From DATJPR01 sp963811705 (lineage in GTDB: Bacteria; Bacteroidota; Ignavibacteria; UBA10030; UBA6906), in contig CAWESL010000012.1 of assembly GCA_963811705.1 (NCBI GenBank), forward strand, positions 62,001 through 126,000: a DNA stretch of 64,000 nt, written 5' to 3'. Shown one piece after another: positions 43,605 to 52,453 of the stretch. The notes below the pieces were generated by a model. The model was given only the letters and a program-made list of their open reading frames with translations, did no database searches and was not told the origin of the DNA. Position numbers and translations under genes: made by a program. Position 1 is the first letter of the stretch; the number at the start of each line of letters is the position of its first letter.

Positions 43605-45566
43605 ATGGCGATGAAGCGATTATTCCTTTTGATGGCGCTGTTAATGACTTGGATATGCGGAGTCCACTCGCAGAGTACGTCCCGGCCGCCCGCTCCTCAG
43701 GAAGTGAGAGCCATCGTCTCTCAAACCGGACAGAACCGCGTCATGCTGACATGGAGTTCTGAGGACGGCGCGTGGAGTTTCAAGATCTATCGTTCGCCGG
43801 GCGATTCGCTGCATTTTTCATGGATTGCGCACACACCCGGCGAGCAATACCAGGATCTCAATGTCCGAGCATCCACAAAGTACTACTACTATGTCACAGC
43901 AGCCGATACCTCCGGCCGTGAGAGCGGACCGAGCACGATTGTCTCAGCAACGACGGGTGACACCCTTCTCCCATCGAGCGGTATTATCACCGGGATCGTT
44001 ATCGACGATTCAACCTCGCTCCCCATTCGGGGGATTCGAGTTCGATTGTTCACCACGGATCTTGAATCCGCTCAAGATCTTCAGGGGTCGACTATTACTG
44101 ATTCGTCCGGGAGGTATACCGTCCAGGTGGACACGGGAACATACCTCGTCCGGTTTGAGTCGATGGAGGAAACGGAGTCCTCAGCGCATTATGGGACGCT
44201 CTGGTTTGATGGGGTGACCGACCCTTCGAATGCGAAATCCATTGAAATAGCATTGGGAGATACGGCCACAGCGTCCGCCAGACTGCATCGATTGCGGCAG
44301 AGTCTGAGCGCGAGCGTCTCGGGAGTTGTGGCAGACAGTCTTGGCCATTCTCTGCGCGGTGCGGAAGTGGCTGTTCTCCGGAGTATTCCGGAACTTGCAT
44401 CAGTTCTCCCCGATTCAGAGGACAGTGCGCCGTTCACAGAGATCAGAAACCTCCCTGGTCTCGGGTATCTTCGCGGCGTCGTATGGTCCGGGACCACGGA
44501 CAGTACCGGCCGCTACAAAGCGACCGTCCCGCAAGGCGGTCCCTACATGGTCCTCGGGTGGGCAACAGGGTACTCCATCCAGGTATTCGAGGGACAGTGG
44601 GACCCAACACAAGCAAACCTGCTTTCGATTACGGGGGATACGACCGGCATCGACTTTTTCCTCCACGCCGGCGATTCCACGGGAAACAGTCTTCAAGGAG
44701 GGGTGAAAGATTCCAACGGGACCGGTGTGGCAGGGAGGGTCATTCTTTTTCCCCGCCCGATCTCGGGAGTGACGATCACGCCGGCACTCTACGTGAATAC
44801 AAATTCCAGCGGCAGTTTTACCTTTCAGAACGTTCCTGCCGGCTCTTACTCGATCCTCGCAATTCCCTATAGCGATTTCGCCCCGTCGTACTACAAAGCT
44901 GGTTCGTACGATGTTGAGCAGTGGAACGGTGCCGATTCCATCAGAGTCACCGGAGCGGTGACAAACATCACTATTGGTGTAAATCCGCTTTCCACGGCCG
45001 GTGCTGCGACGGTGAACGGCGTCATTCGCACGACGGGAGGATCACCAGTCGTGGGCGGGAGAATCGTCTTTTCAAGTTCTGCGACCGGGCTTCCCGTTGC
45101 CTTCAGTCTCACCGATGCAAACGGCCACTATTCCGTTGCGGGGATTCCCGCGGGGGTTCTCAGCGTGGTTGTTGACCACCCGCCATTTCTTTCGGTCTCG
45201 GGAAATCTCGTCATGCCGGCGAATACGTTCACCGTGAACAATGTTGATTTTATTCTGGACCCTCTTGCGTCGGTTCCTGGCGGCGAGGGGTTCGGTCGGC
45301 CTGCGCAATTCTTGCTTTCGCAGAACTATCCGAACCCGTTCAATCCGAAGACAGTTATCAGCGGGCAGTGGACAGTGGACAGTAACGTTCGGCTGGAAGT
45401 ATTCGACATCCTCGGTCGGAAGGTGGCAACCCTCGCCAATGGCAGGTACCCCGCAGGGAAATATACGTTTGCCTTTGACGGGACGAACCTTGCAAGTGGC
45501 ATGTACCTTTGCAGACTCACCGCAGGGTCGAACTCTGCTGTTCGGAAGATGTTGTTGATTCGTTGA
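43605..45566 (+). CDS. Secreted multidomain protein with T9SS type A sorting domain
   Basis: A 653-residue exported protein; AGGAG at 43597-43601 suits the second ATG (43611, MKRLFLLMALL) as well as the first. Layout: signal peptide; Fn3-like domain (NRVMLTWSSEDGAWSFKIYRSP, ~30-110); four CarboxypepD_reg-like beta-sandwiches (GIVIDDSTSLPIRGIRVRLF; SGVVADSLGHSLRGAEVAVL; GGVKDSNGTGVAGRVILFP; NGVIRTTGGSPVVGGRIVF); then the sorting domain QNYPNPFNPKT ... LEVFDILGRKVATLANG ... GMYLCRL. The tag directs type IX secretion and attachment to the cell surface. No catalytic motif is visible, so it may be an adhesin or scaffold. Confidence 0.88.
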   Translation: MAMKRLFLLMALLMTWICGVHSQSTSRPPAPQEVRAIVSQTGQNRVMLTWSSEDGAWSFKIYRSPGDSLHFSWIAHTPGEQYQDLNVRASTKYYYYVTAADTSGRESGPSTIVSATTGDTLLPSSGIITGIVIDDSTSLPIRGIRVRLFTTDLESAQDLQGSTITDSSGRYTVQVDTGTYLVRFESMEETESSAHYGTLWFDGVTDPSNAKSIEIALGDTATASARLHRLRQSLSASVSGVVADSLGHSLRGAEVAVLRSIPELASVLPDSEDSAPFTEIRNLPGLGYLRGVVWSGTTDSTGRYKATVPQGGPYMVLGWATGYSIQVFEGQWDPTQANLLSITGDTTGIDFFLHAGDSTGNSLQGGVKDSNGTGVAGRVILFPRPISGVTITPALYVNTNSSGSFTFQNVPAGSYSILAIPYSDFAPSYYKAGSYDVEQWNGADSIRVTGAVTNITIGVNPLSTAGAATVNGVIRTTGGSPVVGGRIVFSSSATGLPVAFSLTDANGHYSVAGIPAGVLSVVVDHPPFLSVSGNLVMPANTFTVNNVDFILDPLASVPGGEGFGRPAQFLLSQNYPNPFNPKTVISGQWTVDSNVRLEVFDILGRKVATLANGRYPAGKYTFAFDGTNLASGMYLCRLTAGSNSAVRKMLLIR

Positions 45567-45598
45567 GCGCCAAGCTAAACTAATCCTGTTCTTGTCGG

Positions 45599-47607
45599 GT
45601 GCGAAGATGAGAGGCGCTCCGTCTCCAAGTCCCGACCTCGATGGAACTCTGTTCGTCGTGTAGCGGGGAGCCGGTACGAGACTGGAAACGGTCTTGTGCT
45701 AAGCGGCTCGACAACGTAGTCTGAAAGGACGCAACGCAAACGACCAGGTTGTAATCTTCGGGTGAACGCACCGGTAGCCTCGTAAAGAGTACAGAGGTGG
45801 GCGAGTCCTTAGCGAATGGGCGAAGCCAACACTGTCAATCGAACACAGAGAGAGCGCGATTGGGAGCACCTCCGGGGTATGAGCGACGACATGGTCGGAC
45901 AGAACAGGAATGGGACTTGGGAAACCCTCGCTGGCCCAGAACAACCCAACACGCCACTTGGGAGATCCGGAGCAGAGCCCTCTTATAAGGAAACGAAAGA
46001 GAGGGAAGCACAGCAGGGTGACGGATGGAGTCGTAGTACCTGAGAAGCCTCGGAAAGCGAGGTGGAGGGAAGGGCTCCTGCTGAAGTAGTACTTCTGAAG
46101 AAACGAAGGAGCGTGTATTGCGCGAGCTACCAAACACGGAATGGCCCGCCAGAGCAATGTCGGGCTGGCTTCGGGAGTTTCAGACGAAGTTGCATACGAA
46201 AGCGAAAGCCGAGCCGAGGTTCCGGTTCTACAGTCTGTACGATAAAACCTATCGCACGGACGTATTGGCAGAGGCCTACCGCAAGGCCAAGGCCAACGGT
46301 GGAACGAGTGGGATAAACGGTGAGACCTTCGACGATATCGAGACGAAGGGCGTTGCCGCCTATCTTGCAGAGCTTCAGCTCGAGATGCAGGAACGGCGCT
46401 ATGTGCCGAAACCAGTACGACGGGTCTATATCCCGAAACCGAATGGGAAGCAACGCCCTCTGGGCATACCGACCATCCGGGACCGGATCGTGCAAACAGC
46501 ATTCCTGTGTATCCTGGAACCGATCTTTGAGGCGGATTTTGCCGACACAAGCTACGGATTCAGGCCGGGAAAGAGTGCGCATGATGCGGTGCGGGAGATC
46601 TACAAGTTCCTGAACTGGGGATGCACTGAAGTGTACGATGTCGATCTGGAGCAGTACTTCGACACGGTTGACCACGGCAAACTCATGAAGCTGATTGCAC
46701 GGCGCATCAGCGACGCACCAATCCTTCATGTGATCAAACAGTGGTTGAGCTGTGGCTATGTCGAAGAAGGCCACCATCGGCAGAGTACACGAGGGACACC
46801 GCAGGGCGGGGTGATCAGTCCACTGCTGGCAAACATCTACCTGAATCCTGTCGATCAGGCGTTCAAGCGGGAGAGACTCGGTAACATCAGCAGGGGGTCA
46901 ATCCATCTTGTGCGATACGCGGACGACATGCTTATCCTGGCACAAAGGAATCTGGACAGGGGTATTCACCTGCTGAACCACTACACGGAACGGTTGGGGT
47001 TACGTCTGAATGCAGAGAAGACACGACGGTTGCGCCTTGATATCGGCAACAGTGTGGACTTCCTCGGCTTCCGGTTCCATAATGTCAGGAACAGGCGGAA
47101 CGGCGCACGGCTTATGCTGGTCTATCCAAGTGCAAGAAGTCAAAAGCGGTTTCGAGCGGCAGTACGGAAGTACGTTCACCACTCGATCCCGCTTCGTGTG
47201 AAGGAGCAAGTAGAATCCTTGAACCGCTACTTGCGAGGTTGGATGGCGTACTTCCGACTTGGACACGGATCGGCGCAGTTCCGGAAGCTGGCTCATTTTG
47301 TGAATCTTCGAGTCCGGCATGTCATCTGGCGACGCAGAGGAAGACGTGGATACGGGTTCGAGAAACTGACCTCAGACTATATCTATGGTCAACTCGGCCT
47401 GTTCTATGACTACCATGTCGCCCCGCTTTCACCGTAGTGTGTTGCGACTTCAGGAGCGCCGTATGAAGGAAAACTTCACGTACGGTGCGACGAGGGTTCA
47501 AAAGGCAATAGAGTGATGGTCTGCTTGAGCGAGACACTCGCCCGAAAGGAGAGAAACGGCCTGGGCTCACATGACCTGCACACCACTACACTTTTGTCCT
47601 ACTCTAC
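45599..47607 (+). mobile_element. Group II intron with intron-encoded maturase
   Basis: The element starts GTGCGAAG (45599) and ends ...CCTACTCTAC (47607). Domain V is recognisable at 47455-47488: AGCGCCGTATGAAGG, AAAA tetraloop, then CTTCACGTACGGTGC, with the catalytic AGC. In domain VI, CAAAAG (47500-47505) can pair with CTTTTG (47591-47596), enclosing an unusually long insert. Exon bases TTGTCG (45592-45597) pair with CGACAA (45709-45714), a candidate IBS1-EBS1. The intron lies 32 bases downstream of the T9SS gene in intergenic DNA, in the same orientation. Ends are placed by motif and could move by a few bases. Confidence 0.82.
46118..47437 (+). CDS. ltrA: Group II intron reverse transcriptase/maturase
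   Basis: A 439-residue protein in intron domain IV, started at TTG 46118 because AAGGAG lies at 46106-46111; ATG 46160 is the alternative. RT blocks: PKPNGKQRPLGIPTIRDRIVQ (RT1-2), GFRPGKSAHDAV (RT3), YDVDLEQYFDTVDH (RT4), TPQGGVISPLLANIYL and active-site YADD at Tyr267-Asp270 (RT5), then the thumb/domain X (SLNRYLRGWMAYFRLGH). There is no HNH endonuclease domain after domain X. It would splice its intron and support retrohoming, perhaps at replication forks given the missing endonuclease. The frame is intact. Confidence 0.92.
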   Translation: MRELPNTEWPARAMSGWLREFQTKLHTKAKAEPRFRFYSLYDKTYRTDVLAEAYRKAKANGGTSGINGETFDDIETKGVAAYLAELQLEMQERRYVPKPVRRVYIPKPNGKQRPLGIPTIRDRIVQTAFLCILEPIFEADFADTSYGFRPGKSAHDAVREIYKFLNWGCTEVYDVDLEQYFDTVDHGKLMKLIARRISDAPILHVIKQWLSCGYVEEGHHRQSTRGTPQGGVISPLLANIYLNPVDQAFKRERLGNISRGSIHLVRYADDMLILAQRNLDRGIHLLNHYTERLGLRLNAEKTRRLRLDIGNSVDFLGFRFHNVRNRRNGARLMLVYPSARSQKRFRAAVRKYVHHSIPLRVKEQVESLNRYLRGWMAYFRLGHGSAQFRKLAHFVNLRVRHVIWRRRGRRGYGFEKLTSDYIYGQLGLFYDYHVAPLSP

Positions 47608-47831
47608 GACGGGAGCACGCTAATTCTCCCCGGGGCTCAAAGTCCCGAAGTTCCGTAAGGCTGACAGAACTAAGAATTCTTCATTCTTAATTCCTCCGTT
47701 CTCCCTCCCGGCGGGAACATCCTCGTTCACTTTTAACGCGAAGAGTCAGGCAAGCGGAGCGTAGTATTATCGCCTGTAAGCTGATAGCGTCACCGCAACC
47801 CGCGCGATGGCGTTCGTGCGATGATTCGACG
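47608..47831. other. Intron 3' exon side, no gene
   Basis: About 220 bases between the intron end and the DMT-permease promoter. They contain no coding frame, and I see no clear terminator or RNA structure. Confidence 0.35.
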
Positions 47832-47860
47832 TTGATTTCATTTGCGATATTCGGTATACT
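47832..47860 (+). promoter_or_regulatory. Sigma-70-like promoter of the DMT permease, possibly leaderless
   Basis: TTGATT (47832-47837), 17 bases, TATACT (47855-47860). The ATG chosen for the permease is at 47866, only five bases past the -10 hexamer, so transcription would start at or beside the start codon. Confidence 0.48.
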
Positions 47861-47865
47861 ACTGG

Positions 47866-48756
47866 ATGACATTCGCGGGTGAGTCGTTCGCCCTTCTTAC
47901 GGCACTGCTCTGGTCTGCGAGCGCCCTGATCTTTTCGGCTGTCGCCCGGAAAATTTCGTCACTCCAGGTGAATATTCTTCGGCTGTTTATCGCCGAACTG
48001 TTCTTCGTAGTCTATCTTCTCGTGCGTCCCGCGGCGTTGTCCCTCTCGACATCCCAGTTGTACTATCTTTCGTTGAGTGGCATCGTGGGATTGTCCCTCG
48101 GAGACACTTTTCTGTTTCGTGCATTCCAGGAGATCGGACCACGCGTCGCAATGCTTTTGATGACGCTTGCCCCTGCGATCGGTGCCGGTCTTGCGGCACT
48201 CTTCCTGCATGAGTCTCTCAGCTTATGGTCCGTCATCGGGATGGTGACAACGCTCGCGGGGGTGGCTCTGGTCGTCGTTGAACGCACGCCGGGGGGCAGG
48301 ACGCGGTTCACAATCAGTGTCCGCGGGGTTGTTCTTGGAATTCTCTCTGCCGCCGGACAGGGCGTCGGCTTGATCCTCGCAAAAATCGCCTTCTTGGAAC
48401 ACCCCATCGACGGGTTTGCCGCGACGGCTGTTCGGATTTGTGCCGGCCTGGTTCTTCTCATGGGGGCGGCAGTCGTGATGGGAAATTCGATCTTCCCCCG
48501 AGAAGAGCTTCAACGGCATTGGACGATTATTCCGCTCCTTGCCGTCGGCGCTTTCCTCGGTTCGTTTCTTGGAATTTCGACGAGCTTTCTTTCGGTGACG
48601 TTGACCTCGATTGGCGTGGCGTCGACCATCATGGCAACGGTTCCCGTTCTCATGCTTCCGCTCGCCTGGTTCATCTACCGGGAGTCCATCCACTGGAAAG
48701 CCGTGGCCGGGGCCGTTACTGCGGTCGCAGGCGTTTCATTTCTTTTCATACACTAA
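47866..48756 (+). CDS. EamA/DMT-superfamily permease
   Basis: A 296-residue protein with about ten membrane helices arranged as two EamA repeats: GESFALLTALLWSASALIF ... ALFLHESLSLWSVIGMVTTLAGVALVV and GVVLGILSAAGQGVGLILA ... WFIYRESIHWKAVAGAVTAVAGVSFLF. Members move metabolites such as amino acids or nucleotides out of or into the cell; the substrate is not predictable. ATG 47866 is chosen over the upstream TTG (47842) because the helical domain begins right after it. It is followed 19 bases later by a sensor kinase with a THI5-like binding domain and is probably cotranscribed. Confidence 0.85.
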   Translation: MTFAGESFALLTALLWSASALIFSAVARKISSLQVNILRLFIAELFFVVYLLVRPAALSLSTSQLYYLSLSGIVGLSLGDTFLFRAFQEIGPRVAMLLMTLAPAIGAGLAALFLHESLSLWSVIGMVTTLAGVALVVVERTPGGRTRFTISVRGVVLGILSAAGQGVGLILAKIAFLEHPIDGFAATAVRICAGLVLLMGAAVVMGNSIFPREELQRHWTIIPLLAVGAFLGSFLGISTSFLSVTLTSIGVASTIMATVPVLMLPLAWFIYRESIHWKAVAGAVTAVAGVSFLFIH

Positions 48757-48775
48757 TCTGACCCGGAGTCCGTCT

Positions 48776-51322
48776 GTGCGGCACATGTCGTGTGTCATCG
48801 CGGTATTCGCCATGGTGCTCATGGCGTCGGCGCTGGCGCTCGGACAGTCCGATGTTCCCCTCGATACCATCACCCTGGACCTCCGCTGGCATCACCAATT
48901 CCAGTTTGCCGGATATTATGCCGCGCAAGCGAAGGGGATTTACCGGCAGGCCGGACTTTACGTGAAGATCAAGCCCGAGCCGGACGCCGACGTCGGGGTC
49001 AAAAATGTTCTGGCCGGAATCTCCGAATTCGGCGTCGGAGGCGACGATCTCCTTCTGCGAAGGATGCAGGGAGAACCACTCGTGGTCCTCGCCGCCATCT
49101 TTCAGCACTCTGCGCACGCTCTTGCCGTGAGAGCGGGAACGAGAATCCTCAAACCGGAAGATCTCGCGGGGAAACGTGTCATGGCGAATTTCCACCGGGA
49201 TTCCGACATACGCGCAATGTTGCTGCATCAACATGTCAATCTGGATTCGATCCATGTCGTCAGCGATCGTTGGGACCTCGAGTCGTTCATTCGTGGTGAC
49301 GTGGATGCCATTACGTGTTACGTGACAACGCAGGAGTTTGTGCTGCGACGTCGGGGAATTGACTACCGGCTCTTTCATCCGATTGACTACGGAATTGATT
49401 TTTATGGAGATGTCCTGTACACCTCCGAAGATCTTGTGCAACATCGTCCGGAGCTGGTCGAGGCGTTCCGGCGTGCTTCACTGGCAGGATGGCGGTATGC
49501 GATGGAGCATCAGGAAGAAACCATCCGGCTGATTATGGCAGAGCATTCCACCCCCGAGCATCCCCTCAGCTATGAAGAGCTGGCGTTCGAGGCTGCGGCA
49601 ATGCAGCGGCTGATTCTCCCCGAACTGGTCGAGATCGGGACGATGAGCGAAAGTCGATGGCAAAGGATCGGAGACGAATACCGCAATCTCGGGATGGCGA
49701 CCGGGACGGCGCAGCTCGATCAATTCATCTATTCAACCGGGCGGCCGCCCGACCTTGCCTGGATTCGTTGGGCAACCGCCGTCGTCATCGTAATCTTCCT
49801 GCTAACCAGCTGGATTCTCTACTGGAACTTCGCCCTCCGGAGGGAAGTCCGGAAAAGAACTGCAGACCTCCAGGCCCAGAACGAAATTCTCGCTCACGAG
49901 ATCGACTCGCGGACGCGGATGGAAACCGCACTCCGTCAAAGCGAAGAACGGTTGCGAAGCCTTGTCAACGGTCTTCCGGATCTTGTCCTCTTTCGAAGCG
50001 CGACCGGACAGTGGACGGAGGCGAACCTGTTTGCGCGAGACCTGTTGGGCATTACCCCTGATGCCGGCGATCCTTTTGGCGCGCTTTCAGACTCCGCCTT
50101 GCTGTTTTTGCGACGCGAAGAACAGCAACAGGAGAAGATCGCCAATGCCGACGCCGTCTACAGGACCGAAGAGGTGTTGATCCCGCCGCATGGCTCGCCT
50201 CTGGTCATGGATATGATCAGGGTCCCGATCCGCGGACCGGAAGGTGAAGAGATGGGGACCGTGGTGATCGGTAGAGACATGACCAAGAGGAAAAGGGCGG
50301 AAGAAGAGCTTGCGGAAGTGAACCAGACGCTGAATGCCATTCTCAGCGCATCGCCCATCGCGATTGTGGCGATCGACAGGGAAAAGATCGTCGTCCAGTG
50401 GAACACTGCGGCGGAATCCCTCTTCGGCTGGACTTCTCGGGAGGTGATAGGGCAGCCCATGCCCTTTGTTCCGCAGGACCGCGCCTATGAGTATGGATCG
50501 CTCACCGACCGCCTGGTGGAGGGGGGAGCGTATGTCGGACGGATCCTTCAGAGCATACGAAAAGATGGGACGCGGTTGAATCTTTTTTCTTCTGCGGCGT
50601 CTCTGAAGAACGCGTCGGGACACGCCATCGGCGCAGTGGTGATGTTCGTGGACATCACGGAAACCCTGAAGGTGCAAGAGGAACTTCGGCGCTCCCTCAG
50701 CGAGAAAGAAGTGCTTCTGAAAGAGATCCACCATCGTGTGAAGAACAATCTCCAGGTGATCTCAAGTCTGTTGAGCCTGCAGTCCGAAAGGATACGCGAC
50801 AAAGAGGCGCAGGATGTGTTCCGCGACAGCCAGAACCGGGTCCGATCAATGGCCATGATCCATGAGCGACTCTACCGGTCGCAAGACCTCGCCCACGTGG
50901 ATTTCGGAGAATATGTTCGAAGCCTCTCGACGTCGCTCTTCAACTCCTACCGTACAGCGCTGCCCAGAGTGCAATGCGACATCAGTGTGGACAATATGCA
51001 GGTGGATGTCGATGTCGCAGTGCCGTGCGGGCTCATCCTGAACGAACTGGTGTCGAACGCGCTCAAGTACGCGTTCCCGGGGGAAAAGGAAGGGAACGTG
51101 CGCATTCGGCTCCGCGAGATTGCCCCCTTCATGGTTCAACTGACGGTCGAGGATGACGGCGTGGGGTTGTCCGAGGGGACGAATCTCGTCGACGGTAATT
51201 CCCTGGGGTACCAACTCGTGCATCTGCTGGTGGAGCAGCTGGGCGGGAGAATCGAAGTCAAGACCGAAGGCGGCGTGCACGTCGATGTGACATTTCTCAT
51301 CCATCAGGCAAGACGAGATTGA
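48776..51322 (+). CDS. Hybrid THI5/NMT1-PAS-PAS-HisKA_2 sensor histidine kinase
   Basis: An 848-residue protein; GTG 48776 has GGAG at 48765-48768, with ATG 48785 as alternative. After a signal peptide (IAVFAMVLMASALALG), residues ~30-320 are a THI5/NMT1-type substrate-binding domain (LDLRWHHQFQFAGYYAAQAKGIYRQAGL), as in pyrimidine/thiamine-precursor ABC binding proteins. One membrane helix (WATAVVIVIFLLTSWILYW), a coiled segment and two PAS domains (~395-500, ~520-630) follow. The kinase part has EIHHRVKNNLQVISSLLSLQ (HisKA_2, phospho-His near 651) and a HATPase (NELVSNALKYAFPG, DDGVGL). It would sense a periplasmic small molecule directly. No partner response regulator is adjacent. Confidence 0.88.
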   Translation: MRHMSCVIAVFAMVLMASALALGQSDVPLDTITLDLRWHHQFQFAGYYAAQAKGIYRQAGLYVKIKPEPDADVGVKNVLAGISEFGVGGDDLLLRRMQGEPLVVLAAIFQHSAHALAVRAGTRILKPEDLAGKRVMANFHRDSDIRAMLLHQHVNLDSIHVVSDRWDLESFIRGDVDAITCYVTTQEFVLRRRGIDYRLFHPIDYGIDFYGDVLYTSEDLVQHRPELVEAFRRASLAGWRYAMEHQEETIRLIMAEHSTPEHPLSYEELAFEAAAMQRLILPELVEIGTMSESRWQRIGDEYRNLGMATGTAQLDQFIYSTGRPPDLAWIRWATAVVIVIFLLTSWILYWNFALRREVRKRTADLQAQNEILAHEIDSRTRMETALRQSEERLRSLVNGLPDLVLFRSATGQWTEANLFARDLLGITPDAGDPFGALSDSALLFLRREEQQQEKIANADAVYRTEEVLIPPHGSPLVMDMIRVPIRGPEGEEMGTVVIGRDMTKRKRAEEELAEVNQTLNAILSASPIAIVAIDREKIVVQWNTAAESLFGWTSREVIGQPMPFVPQDRAYEYGSLTDRLVEGGAYVGRILQSIRKDGTRLNLFSSAASLKNASGHAIGAVVMFVDITETLKVQEELRRSLSEKEVLLKEIHHRVKNNLQVISSLLSLQSERIRDKEAQDVFRDSQNRVRSMAMIHERLYRSQDLAHVDFGEYVRSLSTSLFNSYRTALPRVQCDISVDNMQVDVDVAVPCGLILNELVSNALKYAFPGEKEGNVRIRLREIAPFMVQLTVEDDGVGLSEGTNLVDGNSLGYQLVHLLVEQLGGRIEVKTEGGVHVDVTFLIHQARRD

Positions 51323-51330
51323 TCGGGGAG

Positions 51331-52251
51331 TCAGTCCGCGGACTGAAGCGAGCGAAGTTTTCGATAGAGCTCCTCTTCCTCCTCCGTCAATGAACGCGGA
51401 ATCTCGATCGCAAGCGTCACATACAGGTCTCCGTAAGTTTCTTTCGCCTCATACTGCGGCATGCCGAGTCCTGCCAGGCGGAAGATTTTCCCGTTTTGAC
51501 TTCCGGCCGGGATCGTTATTTTTGCCGTCCCCTTGAAGGTCGAAACCGTTCCGGTTCCGCCGAGCACTGCTGTCACGAGGGGAACGGCAAGCGTCGCCCA
51601 CAGATCATCCCCACGCCGTTCGAATCTTGGGTCGGGGAGGATCTTGATCGTCAGATACAAATCTCCGGCAACTCCGCCTCTTGACCCTGCGTTTCCCTTT
51701 CCCGAAAGACGCAGCACCAATCCATCGGAAATGCCCGGCTTCAGGTGCACCCGGAGCGCACGCCCGACCACCTCGAAAGTCCGCGTTGTCCCTTCATACG
51801 CTTCCTGAAGCGTCATGGTCAACGTGGCCTGCGCGTCGCGCCCTTTCCGATTCCCGCCCCGTCCGGGATTCTGCCGCGCGGCCTGTCCAAACAACAGCTC
51901 AAAGAAGTCGCTGAATCCCTGGCCGCCGAACGATTCTTCAAAGCCGCTATCGCGTCCCCAGCCCTGCCGCGTGTCCGTGTAACGGTTCCAGTCGAAATGA
52001 TCGGATGTCGGTCCGGCGTTCTGGTATCGCTGCCAGTCGGCGCCGAACGCGTCATATTTGCGCTTCTTCTCGGAGTCGCTCAGGACTTCATGTGCTTCGT
52101 TGATTTCCTTGAACCGTTCCTCAGAGGCCTTGTCACCCTTGTTCTTGTCAGGATGGTGGCGAACGGCAAGCTTCCGGTATGCTTTGCGGATTTCTTCGGG
52201 CGAGGCAGATCGCTCGACGCCGAGGATTTTATAATAGTCTTTATAGTCCAT
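51331..52251 (-). CDS. cbpA: DnaJ-type co-chaperone (CbpA-like)
   Basis: A 306-residue type II J-protein from ATG 52251. The J domain covers residues 1-70 with HPD at 33-35 (VRHHPDKNKGD). A Gly-rich linker (GFEESFGGQGFSDFFELLFG) and two C-terminal substrate-binding domains follow (LTMTLQEAYEGTTRTFEV ... GDLYLTIKILPDPRFERRGDDLWATLAVPLVTAVLGG). There are no zinc-finger CxxCxGxG repeats, so it is CbpA-like rather than DnaJ proper. It would deliver clients to DnaK. A strong promoter lies 40 bases upstream. Confidence 0.92.
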   Translation of the reverse strand: MDYKDYYKILGVERSASPEEIRKAYRKLAVRHHPDKNKGDKASEERFKEINEAHEVLSDSEKKRKYDAFGADWQRYQNAGPTSDHFDWNRYTDTRQGWGRDSGFEESFGGQGFSDFFELLFGQAARQNPGRGGNRKGRDAQATLTMTLQEAYEGTTRTFEVVGRALRVHLKPGISDGLVLRLSGKGNAGSRGGVAGDLYLTIKILPDPRFERRGDDLWATLAVPLVTAVLGGTGTVSTFKGTAKITIPAGSQNGKIFRLAGLGMPQYEAKETYGDLYVTLAIEIPRSLTEEEEELYRKLRSLQSAD

Positions 52252-52290
52252 GGAAAGGAGGAAGGTCGTGCACGGGATGTTGTCAGATGC

Positions 52291-52319
52291 ATTGTAGCAA
52301 TTTTCGCACCGCATGTCAA
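52291..52319 (-). promoter_or_regulatory. Sigma-70 promoter of the DnaJ-like gene
   Basis: On the minus strand TTGACA (52319-52314), 17 bases, TACAAT (52296-52291). The predicted start near 52284 gives a ~33-base leader. No CIRCE-type inverted repeat is seen. Confidence 0.62.
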
Positions 52320-52364
52320 TGCAAAGATTGGAGACGGAGTGAAAGAAAAAACGGAAATGCTCGC

Positions 52365-52393
52365 TTGCACATTGGAAAAGGATTCTGCTATTT
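52365..52393 (+). promoter_or_regulatory. Possible promoter of the PfkB kinase gene
   Basis: TTGCAC (52365-52370), 17 bases, CTATTT (52388-52393), upstream of the ATG at 52454. The -10 is poor, so this is tentative. Confidence 0.28.
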
Positions 52394-52453
52394 GCGGTGC
52401 ACGCAGTCGTTTCTCAGGAACCCCGCACGAACCTTGCTCATCAGGGAACACCC

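Noticed and set aside
46118..47437. Diversity-generating retroelement or retron reverse transcriptase
   Set aside because: The RT has a maturase-type thumb/domain X and is enclosed by recognisable group II intron domain V and ends. No template/variable repeat pair or msr-msd was seen.
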